From Siphonodentalium dalli (lineage: Eukaryota; Mollusca; Scaphopoda; Gadilida; Siphonodentaliidae): 64,000 nucleotides of DNA. Below, one piece after another: positions 61,639-63,882 of the stretch. The position numbers and the translations under genes are program-made. The stretch lies in assembly GCA_032622095.1 (NCBI GenBank), contig CP136063.1:66723897-66787896 (forward strand), in the 5' to 3' direction. The stretch's first letter is position 1. Every line of letters starts with the position of its first letter. Under the pieces are notes generated by a model, which worked only from the letters and a program-made list of their open reading frames with translations, was not told the DNA's origin and did no database searches.

Positions 61639-62611
61639 GCACTCAAAGGGTTAGAATAGTCACATCCGCTAAAGCCGCCATAAACAGCAAGACTATTATA
61701 TAATAGACAGATATTGTTCTTATGCCAATCATAAATATCGCATACATTTCATATTATTGTCAAGTTTGTATGCTTTGTTATGTATAAACAAACATCAAAA
61801 ACATTACAGAACCATTTGTTTATAGATAAACATTCAAAACTACCGGATCGTCCAATGAAAATGTTCTGTTGCGCTGTGGAAGGCGATGCTAAAATTATTG
61901 GCGCCATCAAAAATTGCATTCAAATCACACCAAATTCTATTTTAACTTGAACCATTCTACCCACTGTCAGTTCAAAATCCAGCTAATCCACATTGCTTCA
62001 TGATTGGGAAATGATCAGACAGAAAACATGCACATAATATAATTGTTCTTGCAAAGAGATGTTACTTTTCAATCCAGTTAGTTTTCTTCTAACCTATATA
62101 CCGGTATGGTAATACATACCATATAAGGAGTTTACTATGATAGTACATGTATATTCTTGAGGAAATTATTATAATTTGATCAATGTTATTTCTAAATAAT
62201 AACTCTAATGAAGGCCGCCTGTCCCTTTAAGAAAACATTCAGGCCAGAAGACAAATAATGAACAGCAGTTCTCATTATCAGCATGACAACCAGGGGTTTA
62301 CAACAATATTTTGTGATATTTGTAAAGTGAAGAAGGAGAGAAGGCCCTTTAATGTGATAATATTTAGAAGGTGCATCCATTGAGTAAATATTGCCATTTA
62401 TCTGTAAAGTGTCTAAAATTTAGTCAGAATAAAGGAGCAAGCATGTGTATGTTATTAAAATGTTAATTCATGGCCACTTTAGTTAGTATTGCATAGGTAA
62501 CCAGAGATTCCCAAAAAAAAGCACATCGACTATAGATATTTCAGCTTTTACCTCTGGTTTGACAGACTTCTTCTTTCTACCGGTATCTGTGTTTTTATTT
62601 GATGTTGTCAT
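25392..62611 (-). CDS. MFSD14: MFSD14/HIAT1-family MFS transporter gene, 12 coding exons
   Basis: Twelve exons on the minus strand join into one frame: 62611-62552, 45503-45408, 43249-43187, 42388-42261, 41367-41253, 40264-40046, 38880-38767, 36592-36521, 34233-34121, 31779-31682, 31191-31019 and 25736-25392. Every inferred intron is GT-AG and all phases agree. The product is a 12-TM major facilitator superfamily membrane protein of the MFSD14A/B (HIAT1) family, a group of orphan solute carriers. Seen directly: SIYHA..FLEFFAWGLLT in TM1, MFS motif A GALSDVWGRK (residues 85-94) between TM2 and TM3, FAYVADIT in TM4, VPESLPEKFRPASWG after TM6, and TGIRGLCNGLGPALFGFIF near TM11. Read to the stop at 25392 the protein is 531 aa; vertebrate members are about 490 aa, so the last ~64 residues may be read-through of a further intron (see exon 12). 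The family match is firm; substrate and membrane location cannot be read from sequence. MFSD14A and MFSD14B are not distinguished, and a single pre-duplication ortholog is likely. Confidence 0.95.
25757..26468. mobile_element. CATGAC-family MITE containing a nested GAGTGCCAGG-family MITE (intron 11)
   Basis: The outer copy runs CCCCTTGAATGACGGGAGC ... GGAAGCTCCAGTCATGGTAG. At its GCATTAAATATCC site a full TTAACCCTTTCAGTGCCAGG element (25786-26254) is inserted with TTAA duplicated on each side. The outer element starts only about 21 nt from the exon 12 acceptor. Both layers carry the palindromic core. Confidence 0.8.
26579..26725. mobile_element. TA-type palindromic MITE
   Basis: CAGTAATGACCTAAGTAATC ... 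CTTAGGGCATTACTG, with one arm shortened. Family members begin CAGTAATGC and sit at TA, suggesting a Tc1/mariner- or pogo-like source. Confidence 0.7.
26726..27256. other. Intron 11, no feature seen
   Basis: AT-rich intronic sequence without recognised repeat ends. Confidence 0.35.
27257..28537. mobile_element. ~1.28-kb element with TTTTGATTCTCGGGCA ends
   Basis: TTTTGATTCTCGGGCA at the left is exactly inverted as TGCCCGAGAATCAAAA at the right. Parts recur near 38918-39470 (ACAATGGTGTATGTG, GTCACCACA, TGTACGGGTAGTA), so it is a dispersed family. No transposase frame seen. One terminal CTCGGGCA is again preceded by an inverted GATTCTC. Confidence 0.6.
28625..28878. mobile_element. hAT-like MITE, short form, exact 8-bp TSD
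   Basis: CAAGCCTTGAAATAGGGTGT ... ATTTCAAGGCTTG, 254 bp, flanked by GCTAGAAC at 28617-28624 and 28879-28886. Confidence 0.85.
28887..29549. other. Intron 11, no feature seen
   Basis: AT-rich. A long minus-strand frame here (28880-29377) has no family signature and is not spliced into the transporter. Confidence 0.4.
29550..29935. repeat. Two tandem units of a ~171-bp dispersed repeat
   Basis: Units share AAATAAACAAAGATGAATAA, CTCTAGAATGGAAAA and ATTGAGATCCGATCACTACT. Related single or paired units lie at 7805-7975, 39793-40020, 42690-43090 and 52530-52800. Confidence 0.65.
30180..30480. repeat. Dispersed ~300-bp repeat (GCACTCGTCAC ... TTGCGAGAGCAAATAA)
   Basis: Shares order and motifs with 58665-59005: GAAGGTTTCTTTAGATCC, TCATAGGTCTACCCCACAAT, CCCGTCTTCTGAATTG, GGGAAGGACTGG. 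Probably one mobile family; at 58.7 kb it interrupts another repeat. Confidence 0.6.
30494..31002. mobile_element. Best copy of the AGATGGATTATCTC element (intron 11)
   Basis: TTAAAGATGGATTATCTCTT ... AAAGAGATAATCCATCTTTAA, about 509 bp, TTAA at both ends, with no coding capacity. Internal: AAGACCCCTATCAGAAAAGG and, inverted, GGAGTCTTCGATTC. It ends 17 nt from the exon 11 splice donor. Confidence 0.75.
31019..31191 (-). CDS. MFSD14: MFSD14 exon 11
   Basis: Completes Gly360, then residues 361-417: VAQGIVTGIRGLCNGLGPAL and FGFIFYVFHVDL (TM11, the most conserved C-terminal block), followed by a hydrophilic loop with an N-glycosylation-type NAT triplet (HSKNATHIERNRLM). Acceptor TTATTTCAG, donor ATG|GTGAGT in phase 0. 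Repeats flank both splice sites closely: a TTAA-flanked element ends at about 31002, and a truncated CATGAC-type MITE begins at about 31221. Confidence 0.95.
31214..31310. mobile_element. Truncated CATGAC-family MITE near exon 11 acceptor
   Basis: ATCCCTTCCATGGCTGGAGC then CCTGTGCCAATGCATTCTC; the right half is lost. Begins about 25-30 nt upstream (gene sense) of exon 11. Confidence 0.6.
31682..31779 (-). CDS. MFSD14: MFSD14 exon 10
   Basis: Completes Trp327, then residues 328-359, VMWSAGAIAAMCSITYPAIS and AFVSAHAEADQQ, plus the first base of Gly360. Corresponds to TM10 and the ADQQG turn of the family. Acceptor TTTATAG, donor CAAG|GTAAAT. Confidence 0.94.
31780..32348. repeat. Intron 9 part; dispersed repeat CTTGTTCGGGTGCGTGAAAC (31920-32290)
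   Basis: 31920-32290 matches 55920-56285 and, reversed and interrupted, 58461-59165 (TTAGTACTCAGGCGC, GTAACATTCTACTAACATC, TCTATTTGATCACCC). Low-coding. The rest of the interval is featureless. Confidence 0.6.
32349..33107. mobile_element. Degenerate AGATGGATTATCTC element (32349-32708), then plain intron
   Basis: GGTTTATCTCTTCCTAAGC ... GGGGTCTTCGATTC ... AGAGATAGACCATCTTTAA. The body is shortened compared with 30494-31002. 32709-33107 shows nothing recognisable. Confidence 0.5.
33108..33322. mobile_element. TTAA-type MITE, CAGTGCCA family, full palindrome
   Basis: TTAACCCTTTCAGTGCCAAA ... TTGGCACTGAAAGGGTTAA. Almost the whole 215 bp is one inverted repeat around AAGAGCTCTAAGAGCTCTT. It shares the ends and the GATTTTTGTATCAA segment of the GAGTGCCAGG family, but has a different centre (no CCAATGCATT core). 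Confidence 0.85.
33323..33612. other. Intron 9, no feature seen
   Basis: AT-rich, no recognised repeat boundaries. Confidence 0.3.
33614..34100. mobile_element. TIR element CACGGTGGCGAATCACGTGA, near exon 9 donor
   Basis: Left CACGGTGGCGAATCACGTGA ... CACGCATTCAAAATG. Right, inverted, CATTTTGAATGCGTGACACT ... CATGTGATTCCCCACCGTG. TIRs are about 55 bp and imperfect. A second inverted pair lies inside (TGACCAAAGTTGCCAG / CTGACAACTTTGGTCA). Ends 20 nt from exon 9. Confidence 0.6.
34121..34233 (-). CDS. MFSD14: MFSD14 exon 9
   Basis: Encodes residues 290-326 plus two bases of Trp327: TLILTLLFRYFGNKHTIVVG, then LVFEMIQLACYGFSKKI. Matches the family's loop 8-9 (GNK.TI..GL.F...QL..YGF) and TM9. 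Acceptor CTTTTCAG, donor TATG|GTAAGT in phase 2. Confidence 0.94.
34359..34601. mobile_element. TTAA-type MITE, GAGTGCCAGG family (intron 8)
   Basis: TTAACCCTTCGAGTGCCAGG ... CCTGGCACTCAAAGGGTTAA, with the palindromic core intact (34483-34552). Orientation is opposite to 12766-12991. Confidence 0.85.
34853..34975. mobile_element. TA-type palindromic MITE, right arm mostly lost
   Basis: CAGTAATGCCCTAAATAATC ... GGCTTGTTGCCATCCGATG, then a decayed return arm. Confidence 0.65.
34976..35263. other. Intron 8, partial dispersed repeat
   Basis: 35085-35245 (TTGCATATACAATTATGTCA, AATAAAGCTACGTTGACCTA) matches 44100-44200 (AATAAAGCTACATTGACC). Otherwise featureless. Confidence 0.45.
35272..36303. 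mobile_element. Non-autonomous hAT-type element with 8-bp TSD
   Basis: Left end TAGGGGTGCCACGATTAATC, right end AATCGTGGCACCTCTAATT, both followed inward by ATCGATTA-rich sequence. Flanked by ATAAAAAG at 35264-35271 and 36304-36311. GGTGCCACGATTAATCG ends and 8-bp duplications are typical of hAT elements. The ~1-kb interior has no transposase frame. Confidence 0.75.
36337..36509. mobile_element. TTAA-type MITE, CAGTGCCA family, next to exon 8 donor
   Basis: TTAACCCTTTCAGTGCCAAG ... TTGGCACTGAAAGAGTTAA. Same palindrome as 33108-33322 with part of one arm deleted. Its TTAA lies 11 nt past the exon 8 donor junction. Confidence 0.8.
36521..36592 (-). CDS. MFSD14: MFSD14 exon 8
   Basis: Encodes 24 residues (266-289), IIGFNEEEVASFIAVVGVLS then VIAQ, corresponding to TM8. 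Acceptor CTCCTTACAG, donor CAA|GTTAGT, phase 0. The acceptor and the first 7 nt of the exon are copied again at 36655 and 36678 in intron 7. A MITE ends at 36509, 11 nt after the donor junction. Confidence 0.93.
36583..36735. repeat. Local tandem duplication covering the exon 8 acceptor
   Basis: AATAATCTGTAAGGA (minus-strand TCCTTACAG|ATTATT) occurs at the true acceptor and again with CTG at 36655 and 36678. The sequence beyond (AATCTAAAGCTCGGGGAGAG / AGTCTAAGGCTCGGGAGAGG) is also repeated, giving an 85-bp period. Confidence 0.8.
36783..37110. mobile_element. hAT-like MITE, long form, degraded
   Basis: Left arm 36783-36895 (TTTGCAGAATGAGGTCCCCA ... GACCTCATTCTGCTTAGGCC), short centre with GCAGAAGATAAATGCATAAT, right arm 37010-37110. 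Arms have lost parts of their palindromic centres. Confidence 0.6.
37298..37763. mobile_element. TIR element AGGCCAAA ... TTTGGCCT
   Basis: AGGCCAAAAAAATATATAAC then GTGTTTCTGGTGACATG at left; CGGTCACCAGAAACACAGGC then ACTTTGGCCT at right. About 466 bp, AT-rich, with a repeated AGGGGCGGGC inside each end. Confidence 0.6.
38000..38752 (+). mobile_element. Divergent Helitron-like element ending beside exon 7 donor
   Basis: Left end AAGGTGTCAATGACAATGTA at 38004, diverged core units (AAAATCCAAGATGGCTGCCG, GATCATCGGATAAAAG, CTGTAGGGTGTGCCAA), and the end CTTTGCAAAGTTGAGCTAA at 38752, where the hairpin is eroded. It ends 14 nt past exon 7. Confidence 0.6.
38767..38880 (-). CDS. MFSD14: MFSD14 exon 7
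   Basis: Encodes 38 residues (228-265): ALKKIGQDKLILLLCITVFL, then SYLPEAGQYSCFFVYLRG, the TM7 region. Family members have LKK.GQD...LLCITVFLSYLPEAGQYS. Acceptor ATATTCCAG, donor GGG|GTAAGT. A Helitron-like repeat end (GAGCTAA, 38752) lies 14 nt beyond the exon in the intron. Confidence 0.95.
38918..39470. repeat. Rearranged fragment of the 27257-28537 family
   Basis: TTGATTCTCAGGCAATTTTT, GGGTTTTATT, TTATTATACCTTCCCAGG, TGTACTACCCGTACATCA and ACAATGGTGTATGTGTGGGT all have counterparts there, in a different order or strand. Confidence 0.5.
39471..40020. repeat. Intron 6: plain sequence, then one dispersed ~170-bp repeat unit
   Basis: 39800-40000 (GAAGGATAACTCTGAAATGG, ATTCAGATCCGATAACCC, repeated ATGGACAG) belongs to the 29550-29935 family. 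39471-39790 shows nothing recognised. Confidence 0.45.
40046..40264 (-). CDS. MFSD14: MFSD14 exon 6
   Basis: The longest conserved exon, 73 residues (155-227). It carries VTATFAASLVTSPALGAYLG (TM5), then ATAVAILDVIFILVMVPESL (TM6), then PEKFRPASWGNQISWDKADP, the family-specific central cytosolic loop. Acceptor TTCTTCCAG, donor GGA|GTAAGT, phase 0 at both ends. Confidence 0.96.
40437..40857. mobile_element. TTAA-type MITE, GAGTGCCAGG family, long version (intron 5)
   Basis: TTAACCCTTTCAGTGCCAGG ... TTGGCACTGAAAGGGTTAA. Contains the intact core (40738-40806) and an extra segment (GGGTATGCTTAAGCATGC, TTATAACTCAAAACTATCAC) shared, inverted, with 25786-26254. These two are the longest versions. 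Confidence 0.85.
40858..41252. other. Intron 5, no feature seen
   Basis: No recognised repeat or signal beyond the splice sites. Confidence 0.35.
41253..41367 (-). CDS. MFSD14: MFSD14 exon 5
   Basis: One base completes Met116; then residues 117-154, WYFAMISISGVFAVTFSVV, FAYVADITNEEDRSTAYGL. This covers TM4 and the acidic loop after it; FAYVADIT.E..RS.AYGL is conserved in the family. Acceptor CTTTTTCAG, donor TTG|GTAAGT in phase 0. Confidence 0.95.
41458..41971. mobile_element. CTATACTAAA-family MITE with nested hAT-like MITE (intron 4)
   Basis: Outer TTAACTCTTTCTATATTAAT ... AGAAGGGTTAA. The 254-bp hAT-like short form sits at 41546-41799, flanked by ACGATGGC on both sides (41538-41545, 41800-41807). 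The host reads continuously across the site once the insert is removed. Confidence 0.85.
42166..42290 (-). repeat. Three ~45-bp tandem copies of the exon 4 3' end and donor
   Basis: TACTTACATTGGGCTGATTT (42254, true exon end), TACTAACATTGGGCTGATTC (42209) and the more diverged TACTTAACTTGACTAATTGC (42166). Spacing is 45 and 43 bp. In gene sense each copy presents CCAAT|GT.AGT or a relic of it. In another frame this reads as three ~15-residue repeats containing NENQPNVST. Confidence 0.85.
42261..42388 (-). CDS. MFSD14: MFSD14 exon 4 (MFS motif A)
   Basis: Encodes residues 74-115 plus two bases of codon 116: GILSFLSAPLIGALSDVWG, then RKPFLLLTVTFTCAPIPLMK and ISP. It contains TM2, MFS signature motif A (GALSDVWGRK) in the 2-3 loop, and TM3. 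Acceptor TTTGCAG. The donor CCAAT|GTAAGT splits the codon after AT; the first base of exon 5 completes Met116. The exon's last ~25 nt and its donor recur 45 bp and about 88 bp downstream inside intron 4 (see 42166-42290). Confidence 0.95.
42389..43186. repeat. Intron 3: two ~170-bp dispersed repeat units
   Basis: 42690-43090 contains two units with TAACTCTGG(T/A)AAAAA, TGGACAAAA(C/G)C, CCACAATGCTGG-like and AAAGGACA(A/T)C, related to the 29550-29935 family. They run to within about 100 nt of exon 3. Confidence 0.5.
43187..43249 (-). CDS. MFSD14: MFSD14 exon 3
   Basis: Encodes 21 residues (53-73), VLSQTFPDHTFLMNGLIQGV plus K, matching the family segment that leads from TM1 into TM2 (TFP.HTFLMNGLIQGVKG). 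Acceptor GTTTAG; donor AAG|GTTTGT, a non-consensus +3/+4 pair. Phase 0 at both ends. Confidence 0.95.
43342..43682. mobile_element. TA-type MITE (43342-43473) and dispersed repeat (43505-43682)
   Basis: CAGTAATGCCCTAAATAATC ... TTAGAGCATTACTG with shortened stem. Then CTACTTTGATCCCGGGAACA...GACGAAGTCGGGCACATCAG, as at 14260-14545. Confidence 0.6.
43795..44045. repeat. GC-rich 22-bp minisatellite
   Basis: Unit CAAGTACACCGCGGCCGAA plus CGG or CAG, about five copies at 43815-43930, with decayed copies at 43980-44040 (GTACACCGCGGCAAC, GTACACAGCGGCCCAAC). It stands out as GC-rich against AT-rich surroundings. Frames through it are repeat shadows. Confidence 0.8.
44229..44853. mobile_element. Half TA-type MITE, then TIR element AAATAGCTCACTTGAGCTCA
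   Basis: 44229-44317 is the left half of the TA-type MITE. 44458-44853 has inverted ends AAATAGCTCACTTGAGCTCA / TGAGCTCAAATGAGCTATTT, with GAGCTAAAT / ATTTAGCTC just inside. Confidence 0.6.
44855..45067. mobile_element. TA-type palindromic MITE, near-perfect
   Basis: CAGTAATGCTCTAAGTAATC ... CTTAGAGCGTTACTG. The arms pair over about 105 bp around GAAAGCTGTCGGGGAGAGCTTTC; flanked by TA. Confidence 0.85.
45075..45230. mobile_element. Short CATGAC-family MITE (intron 2)
   Basis: ATAACCCTTCCATGACTGG ... AGCTCCCATCATAAAACGG. The palindromic core is shortened and diverged (CCAATGCATTCTC / GAGTAGACATTGG). Confidence 0.65.
45408..45503 (-). CDS. MFSD14: MFSD14 exon 2 (TM1)
   Basis: Encodes 32 residues (21-52), SSGNNGPSIYHALVV followed by IFLEFFAWGLLTNPMIT. 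The SIYHA(L/V)VVIFLEFFAWGLLT block is the diagnostic first transmembrane segment of MFSD14. Acceptor CTTTTCAG, donor ACG|GTAAGT, both in phase 0. Confidence 0.95.
45570..46023. mobile_element. TTAA-type MITE, ACCCAACA family, two cores
   Basis: TTAACCCTTTACCCAACAGA ... TTCTGTTGGGTAAAGGGTTAA. Two intact palindromic cores at 45723-45791 and 45925-45994. The host's CTCTTTAAATAAC is split exactly at TTAA. Confidence 0.9.
46136..46523. mobile_element. TTAA-type MITE, ACCCAACA family
   Basis: 388 bp from TTAA to TTAA, nearly identical to 16333-16720 including the cores and the GCTGTTGAAGCTTTATTTGG arm. Confidence 0.9.
47174..47376. mobile_element. TA-type palindromic MITE
   Basis: CAGTAATGCCCTAAGTAATT ... 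CTTAGAGCATTACTG, centred on GAAAGCTCTCCTCCGATG. Confidence 0.8.
47450..47608. repeat. Imperfect palindrome (ACAGAACACAACTTGCATC)
   Basis: ACAGAACACAACTTGCATCA / GATGCTTGTTGTGTTCTGT and CATTGCAGACGGC / GCCGTCTGCAACT. A half copy is at 34266-34310. Likely a MITE. Confidence 0.6.
47640..47935. mobile_element. hAT-like MITE, long form, internally deleted
   Basis: TTTGCAGAATGAGGTTCCCA ... TTTGGGGATATAGAGAAAC ... GGACCTCATTCTGCAAATGA. Confidence 0.55.
47992..48371. mobile_element. TTAA-type MITE, ACCCAACA family (intron 1)
   Basis: TTAACCCTTTACCCAACAAA ... TTCTGTTGGGTAAAGGGTTAA. Inverse orientation to 16333-16720; two intact cores. Confidence 0.9.
48372..49175. other. Intron 1, no feature seen
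   Basis: AT-rich with no recognised repeat ends. Confidence 0.35.
49176..49410. mobile_element. TA-type palindromic MITE with disturbed centre
   Basis: GTAATGCCCTAAAATAATTG ... GATTATTTAGGGCATTAC. The centre contains a duplicated GAAAGCTCTCA. Confidence 0.7.
49411..49937. other. Intron 1, no feature seen
   Basis: AT-rich, with a T-run near 49749. Confidence 0.35.
49938..52509. repeat. 78-bp minisatellite, about 33 units
   Basis: Unit: AAGTTACACCTCGGGTGCTG, RGATACCMCCATGGTGCCAA, CTGAAACATGGGGAGGACGG, AAACCAAATAAAAACAWG. Copies are nearly identical and vary at only a few sites: G/A in TGCTGRG, C/A in ACCMCC, GGAGGA vs GCAGAA, CATG vs CAAG, CCTC vs CATC. Since 78 is divisible by 3, two minus-strand frames stay open across the whole array. 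It lies inside intron 1, on the sense strand of MFSD14 as the minus strand. Confidence 0.97.
52520..52810. repeat. Two units of the ~170-bp dispersed repeat beside the minisatellite
   Basis: GACGGACAAAAATTCAACAA then GATAACTCTTGAACGGAAAA, repeated as GACGACGGATGAAAATCCAA ... ACGGAAAATGTGAACAAC. Related to 7805-7975 and 29550-29935. Confidence 0.6.
52938..53339. mobile_element. CTATACTAAA-family MITE with nested TA-type MITE
   Basis: AAATGGATTCTCCCATTCAG ... TAGTATAGAAAGGGTTAA. A TA-type palindrome (53074-53201) is inserted in the middle; its left arm is shortened. Confidence 0.7.
53340..53714. other. Intron 1, no feature seen
   Basis: AT-rich, no recognised feature. Confidence 0.3.
53715..54175. 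mobile_element. TIR element TTAAAGGTACTCAATCC
   Basis: TTTAAAGGTACTCAATCCAA / AATCGGATTAAGTACCTTTAA. About 460 bp, non-coding. TTAA at both outer edges. Confidence 0.55.
54385..54830. mobile_element. hAT-like MITE, long form
   Basis: AAGCCTGAATTTACTGTCTG ... ACACTAAATTCAAGCTT. Arms as in the short form, centre CTGCTATGGGAGACCTAGGA ... AACTCAACAGAAGGGAAAAA ... GAAGATGCGGCCTAAGC. Confidence 0.75.
54886..54980. repeat. 20-bp tandem repeat, about 4.5 copies
   Basis: Unit GAAGGTAACATGAGGGTRYA. Confidence 0.85.
55092..55878. mobile_element. CTATACTAAA-family MITE split by other repeats
   Basis: Left end TTAACCTGCTCTTTACTAAA at 55096, right end GCAAAGAAAGGGTTAA. The inserted middle (about 55145-55670) includes a Helitron-like core fragment (55325-55480) and a GTGGGTG/GGGGGATTT segment. 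Confidence 0.55.
55912..56514. repeat. Dispersed repeat (55912-56290), then CTATACTAAA-family MITE (56293-56514)
   Basis: The first part matches 31920-32290. The second has TTAAACCTTTCTATACTAAA ... TAGTATAGAATGGGTTAA with the palindrome AATGTTCAGATAATA. Confidence 0.65.
56515..57488. other. Intron 1, no gene; G-rich low-complexity tract
   Basis: 56540-56555 is a run of G; 56634-56642 another. Otherwise AT-rich and unrecognised. Confidence 0.4.
57489..57762. mobile_element. TA-type palindromic MITE with a duplicated arm segment
   Basis: CAGCAATGCCCTAAGTAATC ... CTTTGGGCATTACTG. The GAGAGCTTTCCGATGAATGG ... GAAAAGTTACCC block is present twice on the right side, giving three arms instead of two. 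Confidence 0.75.
57790..58215. mobile_element. hAT-like MITE, long form
   Basis: TTTGCAGAATGAGGTCCCAA ... centre GTTGGTGATGTTCACCCATT ... CATTCTGCAAATGACAGACA. CAAG ends decayed. Confidence 0.7.
58461..59165. repeat. Reverse copy of the 31920-32290 repeat, interrupted by the 30180-30480 repeat
   Basis: 58461-58664 and 59006-59165 are the two halves of one repeat in reverse orientation (GTGATCCAATAGAAATGGGG ... GAACAAGTCCATAATATG). 58665-59005 is the other family (GAAGGTTTATTTAGATCC, CCCGTCTTCTGAATTACGG). Confidence 0.65.
59269..59508. mobile_element. TTAA-type MITE, GAGTGCCAGG family
   Basis: TTAACCCTTTGAGTGCCAGG ... CCTGGCACTCAAAGGGTTAA, 240 bp, intact core with one substitution (TTGTATATGCGAG). 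Confidence 0.88.
59509..59865. other. Intron 1, no feature seen
   Basis: Less AT-rich than its surroundings, no recognised feature. Confidence 0.3.
59899..60050. repeat. GC-rich palindrome (about 70-bp arms)
   Basis: ACACAGAACGACACGATGTG / CACATCGTGTCGTTCTGTGT and ACGGCACTCGTGCTGTCGCG / CGCGACAGCACTCGTGCCGT. The loop is around AGAACTCGAGGCGCTCGTTCT. Richer in CpG than the surroundings. Abuts a MITE at 60055. Confidence 0.75.
60055..60269. mobile_element. TTAA-type MITE, CATGACTGGAGC family
   Basis: TTAACCCCTCCATGACTGG ... CTCCCATCATGAAAGGGTTAA. Core arms are heavily eroded (GCCATTCTCTTATATAATGC). Confidence 0.7.
60496..60930. mobile_element. hAT-like MITE fragment (60496-60645) and TA-type MITE (60718-60930)
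   Basis: First: AGCAGAATGAGGTCCCCAGA ... GGACCTCATTCTGCGAATGA, a single arm. Second: CAGTAATGCTCTAATTAATC ... ATTAGAGCATTACTG, a near-perfect palindrome centred on GAAAGCTCTCCCCGAGAGCTTTC. Confidence 0.75.
61248..61401. mobile_element. Short TIR element AACTCTTTTGATGCC
   Basis: AACTCTTTTGATGCC / GGCATCAAAAGAGTT, followed by TTAA at right (GAGTTAAC). About 145 bp. Looks like another TTAA-type MITE with different ends. Confidence 0.5.
61516..61654. mobile_element. GAGTGCCAGG-family MITE with core replaced by poly(A)
   Basis: TTAACCCTTTGAGTGCCAGG, GGCCGATCTCATCGGCC, TTAAAGAATATAAGAATAAA, then a run of over 20 A directly joined to CCTGGCACTCAAAGGGTTA. The palindromic core is absent. Confidence 0.8.
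61655..62551. other. Intron 1 next to exon 1, no feature seen
   Basis: AT-rich; no recognised repeats or coding sequence. Confidence 0.35.
62552..62611 (-). CDS. MFSD14: MFSD14 exon 1 (start codon)
   Basis: Encodes 20 residues, MTTSNKNTDTG then a basic run RKKKSVKPE, the cytosolic N-terminus. The family's vertebrate N-terminus is likewise short and lysine-rich. The ATG has A at -3 (AAAATG) and the exon ends CCAGAG|GTAAAA in phase 0. The next exon also begins in phase 0 with an acceptable acceptor. It is the only Met-initiated short exon I could place upstream of exon 2. Intron 1, which follows, is about 17 kb. The start is inferred from phase and composition, not from a conserved domain. Confidence 0.75.
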
Positions 62612-63882
62612 TTTATATATCACCAAAAACTAGTTGTCCCGAACACCAAGACCTACTCTATTATACGGTATGAGCTGCAAGCTGAAAATAGCATAAAATA
62701 TCTGAGTGGTCCAGAGCTTAGCTAGTTTTTTAATGAGAAAATATACAGAGTAGATGAAGGTAATTACCAGTATGATGGATAAATCAACAATAGTATTGAC
62801 ATGTGTCAACACCTGACCATCAACAAAGTGCTGGGTATATTCCATAATCGACAAACTACAAAATTATTAAACACTGAAATGTCGATTGAATTGTATACTC
62901 TCACCTGCCTAATAATCGTGACATCATGAAATATTTATTTCTGGTACAATTGGCAGGTTATCACGATTATTAATACCAATTGATCAAGATTATTTATTTT
63001 GAGGCAAAAGGGAGTGTCGACACCAAGCCAATCATGATAAAAACCACAGCTTAGTTCTAAAAAAATAATTCATTTCCGGTAACCCTCCCGTTAGCCAAAC
63101 GTTTTTAAATGTTTTTATTTTAATGGAATGGATAGCGTTTGCGGTGGGTAATGCTGTAAAAATATGCACATTCGTTGAAACCATGATACTAGTCTCTAGT
63201 AAGCAGAAAGAATGTTAAAATATAGTAAGATTTTATGCCTATAGTGCCCTAAACCAATGATAAATATCGGGTAAATAGCATGTTATCTTCAAGATCTACA
63301 TGTATACTGTGTAATGTAATGAAATGCCAAATTATGTGATAAACTGTGTTATGTAATGAAATGCCAAATTATGTAACATATATTGGCTTTTGTTTACATA
63401 ACACTGAGCAGCTCTTGACGATAGCATGCTACATGTATCTACACAATATTTATTATTGGCATAATATTATTTCTGTTTATGGTGGTGTTAAGTTGAGGAT
63501 GAGAGGTGCCCCTGATGTGGTACGACATTAACTATGTACATGTACGTTTTAGACTTCAAATTCGTGCGAGATCCGGAAGTGCCGTGATTTGTAGCCATAT
63601 CAGTTGGTTAGCATGAAACATTCAGTCGCACATATTTTGAATTGAATCGAATAACCGAAGCTTCGTAGGCCCATATTCCTATAACAGTGATATCATTCGG
63701 TCACTACCATTCATTGATACTATTTAAATCTGGGTACCCACGGGGCATATAGCGAGTATGGCTGCCTGTTTATGATAAAAATGTAGCAAGATTATTAAAT
63801 ACCATTTCCATTCAATTTACTGGGCAAGGCAGGGGACAGGAAACTTTTGAAGGTTTTGATGAGTATTTTCATAGCATCTCTT
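62612..63882. other. Upstream flank / likely 5' UTR and promoter region of MFSD14
   Basis: No coding similarity on either strand. On the minus strand the sequence before the start codon is AT-rich (GATATATAAAATG), but a TATA-like string touching the ATG cannot be a promoter for it. A short direct duplication (about 39-bp period, unit containing AATGAAATGCCAAATTATGT) lies at 63316-63380. No CpG-rich block is evident by eye. Confidence 0.4.

Noticed and set aside
62600-62640. TATATAA upstream of the MFSD14 start codon as the promoter TATA box
   Set aside because: It almost touches the initiator ATG, leaving no room for a transcription start and 5' UTR.
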